Position numbers and translations under genes: made by a program. This document shows positions 61,680 to 64,000 of a stretch of 64,000 nucleotides of DNA, piece by piece. This DNA comes from Gammaproteobacteria bacterium (lineage in GTDB: Bacteria > Pseudomonadota > Gammaproteobacteria > Steroidobacterales > Steroidobacteraceae), in assembly GCA_027459765.1 (NCBI GenBank), contig DAIDHD010000036.1:1-64000 (forward strand). The letters run 5' to 3'. Below the pieces are notes generated by a model, which worked only from the letters and a program-made list of their open reading frames with translations, ran no database searches and was not told where the DNA came from. Within the stretch, counting starts at the first letter, position 1; each line of letters begins with the position of its first letter.

Positions 61680-62822
61680 ATGAACCCGCGTCACCTCGAA
61701 ATCCCGCGCGCACGCCGCGCGCTCGCGTTCGCCGCCGGCCTCGCACTGGTCGGCGTGCTGGCGGCCGGCGCCGCGCGTGCCGAGCGCATCAAGGACCTCG
61801 CCCAGGTACAGGGCGTGCGTACCAATCAGCTCGTCGGCTACGGGCTGGTGGTCGGCCTCGACAGCTCGGGCGACCAGACCAGCCAGGCGCCGTTCACGGT
61901 GCAGTCGCTCAACAACATGCTGGCGCAGCTCGGCGTCACGGTGCCGGCGAACGTCATCCCGCAGCTCAAGAACGTGGCGGCGGTCGCCGTGCACGCGGTG
62001 ATGCCGGCGTTCGTGAAGCCGGGCCAGACCATCGACGTGACCGTGAACTCGATCGCCAACGCCCGCAGTCTGCGCGGCGGTTCGTTGCTGGTGACGCCGC
62101 TGCACGGCCTGGACGGCCAGATCTACGCCATCGCGCAGGGCAATCTGATCGTCAGCGGCTTCGGCGTGGAGGGCAACGACGGTTCGAAGCTGACCGTGAA
62201 CGTGCCGAGCTCCGGCCGCATCCCCAACGGCGCGACGGTGGAACGCAGCGTGCCGACCCAGCTCGGCCAAAACGACTCCATCGTCCTCAACCTCAACGAC
62301 GCCGACTTCACCACCGCGACGCGGCTGATGCAGAGCGTGAACCAGAGCTTCGGGCCGGACGTCGCCTCGATCGTCGACGGCGGCTCGGTGCGGGTGCGCG
62401 CGCCCATCGACATGACCCAGCGCGTGGCCTTCATTTCCACGCTGGAGAACCTGCAGGTGGACCCGGCCACCGCGCCGGCGCGGGTGATCATCAATTCCCG
62501 CACCGGCACCGTGGTGATCAGCAGCCACGTGATCGTCACGCCGGCGGCCGTCTCGCACGGCTCGCTGTCCGTGACCATCAAGGAGGAGCAGGCGGTCAGC
62601 CAGCCGGGTCCGTTCTCGCAGGGTCAGACCACCGTGGTGCGCAACTCGAACATCAACGTGGACGAGGGCAACAGGCGCATGTTCGTGTTCCGACCCGGCG
62701 TCGACCTCGATCAGATCGTGCGTGCGGTGAACCAGATCGGCGCAGCGCCCAGCGATCTGGTGGCCATCCTCGAGGCACTGAAGGAAGCCGGTGCGCTGCA
62801 GGCCGAGTTGGTGGTCATCTGA
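61680..62822 (+). CDS. flgI: Flagellar P-ring protein FlgI
   Basis: A 380-residue periplasmic protein that polymerises in the peptidoglycan layer around the rod. A signal peptide ends near '[10 protein letters not shown]'. '[20 protein letters not shown]' followed by '[19 protein letters not shown]' is the FlgI opening. '[19 protein letters not shown]' and '[20 protein letters not shown]' continue the pattern, and the C-terminus '[20 protein letters not shown]' is canonical. FlgA is its chaperone, encoded divergently at the head of this operon. A clear Shine-Dalgarno is lacking, and it starts 14 bp after flgH. Confidence 0.96.
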   Translation: MNPRHLEIPRARRALAFAAGLALVGVLAAGAARAERIKDLAQVQGVRTNQLVGYGLVVGLDSSGDQTSQAPFTVQSLNNMLAQLGVTVPANVIPQLKNVAAVAVHAVMPAFVKPGQTIDVTVNSIANARSLRGGSLLVTPLHGLDGQIYAIAQGNLIVSGFGVEGNDGSKLTVNVPSSGRIPNGATVERSVPTQLGQNDSIVLNLNDADFTTATRLMQSVNQSFGPDVASIVDGGSVRVRAPIDMTQRVAFISTLENLQVDPATAPARVIINSRTGTVVISSHVIVTPAAVSHGSLSVTIKEEQAVSQPGPFSQGQTTVVRNSNINVDEGNRRMFVFRPGVDLDQIVRAVNQIGAAPSDLVAILEALKEAGALQAELVVI

Positions 62823-62847
62823 ACGGCATCGTCACGGCGGTAAGCGA

Positions 62848-63774
62848 ATGAATCCCTATCTACCGGTACTGAATTCGGGCGCGGCAGCGACCGCCGTGGA
62901 TGCGCCGGCGGTGGCCGCCGACACGGCGGCGGCGAGCACATACACCGACGTGAATGCGCTCGAGACCCTGAAGAAGGATCCGAATTCGCCCAAGGCACTG
63001 GACGCTCTCGCGGGGCAGGTCGAAGCGCTGTTCCTGCAGATGATGCTGAAGAGCATGCGCGACGCCTCGGCGGGGGACCCGAACGACAGCCAGGCGATGG
63101 GCATGTACCAGGACATGTTCGACAAGCAGGTGGCGCTCAGCATCGCCGCGCGCACCGACCTCGGACTAGGTGCGGTCATCCGCCGCCAGCTTGGCCACGC
63201 GCAGGGGGCTGCGGCCGCCGTGGCGCGCGCGGCTGGCGCAGCGGGACCGGCGGCGGCTCCGCGCCCGGGCAGCGCGAGTCTCGGTACCACACCGGCGCAG
63301 TTCGTGGCGCGGGTGCTGCCGGCGGTGCAGCGTGCCGCCGCGCGCCTCGGCGTGCATCCGCTGGGGCTGCTCGCGCAGGCGGCGCTCGAGACGGGGTGGG
63401 GACAGCGCCTGCCGCGCACGGCGGACGGGTCGCCGAGCTACAACCTGTTCGGCGTCAAGGCAGGTCCCGAGTGGACCGGAGCGCGGGCGGTGGCGGACAC
63501 GGTGGAGATGAGTGGCGGGGTCGCCGTGCGGCAACGCACCGCGTTCCGCGCCTACGGCTCGGTCGAGGAGAGCGTGGCGGACTTCGCCAACCTGCTCGCC
63601 GGCGCGCCGCGTTACCGCGAGGCGCTGGCGGCCGGGCAGGACCCGCGCGCCTATGCCGCCGGCCTGGCGCGCGCCGGCTACGCCACCGACCCGAACTATG
63701 CCGTTAAGTTAAATCACATCCTCGACGGCGGCACGTTGCAGTCGGCGCTCGGGGCCCGGTTGGCGTCGCGTTAA
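62848..63774 (+). CDS. flgJ: Flagellar rod assembly protein / peptidoglycan hydrolase FlgJ
   Basis: A 308-residue dual-domain protein. The N-terminal rod-cap domain is seen in 'QVEALFLQMMLKSMRDAS' and 'YQDMFDKQVALSIAAR'. An Ala-rich linker follows. The C-terminal glucosaminidase (GH73-like) domain includes 'LGVHPLGLLAQAALETGWGQ', with catalytic Glu, then 'YNLFGVKAGPEWTG' and 'YATDPNYAVKLNHIL'. It opens a gap in the peptidoglycan for the rod. I start at the ATG at 62848. Its TAA stop is the first part of the FliA -35 element for flgK. Confidence 0.95.
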   Translation: MNPYLPVLNSGAAATAVDAPAVAADTAAASTYTDVNALETLKKDPNSPKALDALAGQVEALFLQMMLKSMRDASAGDPNDSQAMGMYQDMFDKQVALSIAARTDLGLGAVIRRQLGHAQGAAAAVARAAGAAGPAAAPRPGSASLGTTPAQFVARVLPAVQRAAARLGVHPLGLLAQAALETGWGQRLPRTADGSPSYNLFGVKAGPEWTGARAVADTVEMSGGVAVRQRTAFRAYGSVEESVADFANLLAGAPRYREALAAGQDPRAYAAGLARAGYATDPNYAVKLNHILDGGTLQSALGARLASR

Positions 63775-63798
63775 GAAAATGCGACGGGCGGCCGATAA
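63772..63798 (+). promoter_or_regulatory. FliA (sigma-28) promoter for flgK, overlapping the flgJ stop
   Basis: TAAGAAAA, an 11-bp spacer and a perfect GCCGATAA -10 fit the sigma-28 consensus spacing; the -35 is a partial match. The first three bases are the flgJ stop codon. Transcription would start about 40 bp before the flgK ATG, separating late-stage flgK from the RpoN-driven flgB operon. Confidence 0.78.
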
Positions 63799-63845
63799 CG
63801 CGGACGTGTGGGACTCGCCGCGGCGCGTGAATCGCAGGAAACCCA

Positions 63846-64000
63846 ATGTCTGACATCTTCGGCATCAGTGTCTCGGCGCTGCAGGCGTTCCAGAACGCGA
63901 TCTCGGTGACGAGCAACAACGTCGCCAACGCGAGCACGCCCGGCTACGACCGGGAGAGCATCAACCTCGCCGCCGGCCCGCCGCAGAGCAACGGCACGGC
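63846..64000 (+). CDS. flgK: Flagellar hook-associated protein FlgK (HAP1), 3' partial
   Basis: The first 51 residues of FlgK, the first hook-filament junction protein, cut off by the window end. 'MSDIFGISVSALQAFQNAIS' and 'VTSNNVANASTPGYDRESIN' are the typical N-terminal helix and rod/hook-like motif. AGGAAA precedes the ATG. A FliA promoter just upstream fits its late-gene status. Its export chaperone FlgN is encoded at 54.5-54.9 kb on the opposite strand, also behind a FliA promoter. Confidence 0.93.
   Translation, partial: MSDIFGISVSALQAFQNAISVTSNNVANASTPGYDRESINLAAGPPQSNGT

Overview
The window is a dense, very GC-rich bacterial chromosome segment. It carries OpgG/OpgH/OpgD periplasmic-glucan synthesis, CysI/CysJ, TrxC, a complete flgB-flgJ rod/hook/ring operon with flgA, flgM and flgN, RpoN- and FliA-type flagellar promoters, and a TonB-dependent receptor. 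Together these point to a motile Gram-negative gammaproteobacterium, probably in the broad Xanthomonadales/Nevskiales/Steroidobacterales neighbourhood. The placement is inferred from gene content, not from a marker gene. No rRNA, tRNA, CRISPR array, insertion sequence or prophage was recognised, and no stretch over 300 bp lacks a gene.

Layout: (1) 1-2.5 kb: 3' part of a membrane GGDEF protein, then an ECF sigma factor and its RskA-like anti-sigma. (2) 2.6-7.9 kb, minus: opgG-opgH-opgD. (3) 8-11.9 kb, plus: a CtlX-like hydrolase, then plsY-birA-SPOR protein-small membrane protein, joined by stop/start overlaps. (4) 11.9-19 kb: PPK2, an MHS-type transporter, trxC, panB-panC, and on the minus strand a MscS-family channel followed by coaX. 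(5) 19-24.8 kb: S10 peptidase, apt, nucleosidase, phosphodiesterase; DUF2147 and EamA proteins on minus. (6) 24.8-31.3 kb: GT9 glycosyltransferase, divergent glgC/glgA, a GT39 membrane glycosyltransferase and an NRDE protein. (7) 31.4-41 kb: cysJ-cysI, a homocysteine methyltransferase with an SDR, a frameshifted polX, an APH-fold kinase and a divergent PRPP synthetase. (8) 41-53.7 kb: M13 metallopeptidase, TonB receptor, APC permease, a DUF4105 protein and a double-length (1831-residue) UvrA. (9) 53.9-64 kb: flagellar block, with PilZ, a CsrA/RsmN-like regulator, flgN, flgM and flgA on minus, and flgB to flgK on plus, with flgK cut by the window end.

Regulatory architecture is the most informative part. 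Near-consensus RpoN promoters fire divergently for flgA and flgB, FliA promoters precede flgM and flgK, and a CRP-like palindrome lies upstream of flgM. Six genes outside the flagellar block have a -10-like hexamer only 7-9 bp before the start codon, suggesting leaderless mRNAs. Eight convergent pairs overlap at their 3' ends, and many co-directional pairs are joined by GTGA or ATGA stop/start overlaps. The items most worth following up are the CsrA/RsmN-like protein with an inserted segment inside the flgM-flgN cluster, the tandem UvrA, and the single-base frameshift in polX.
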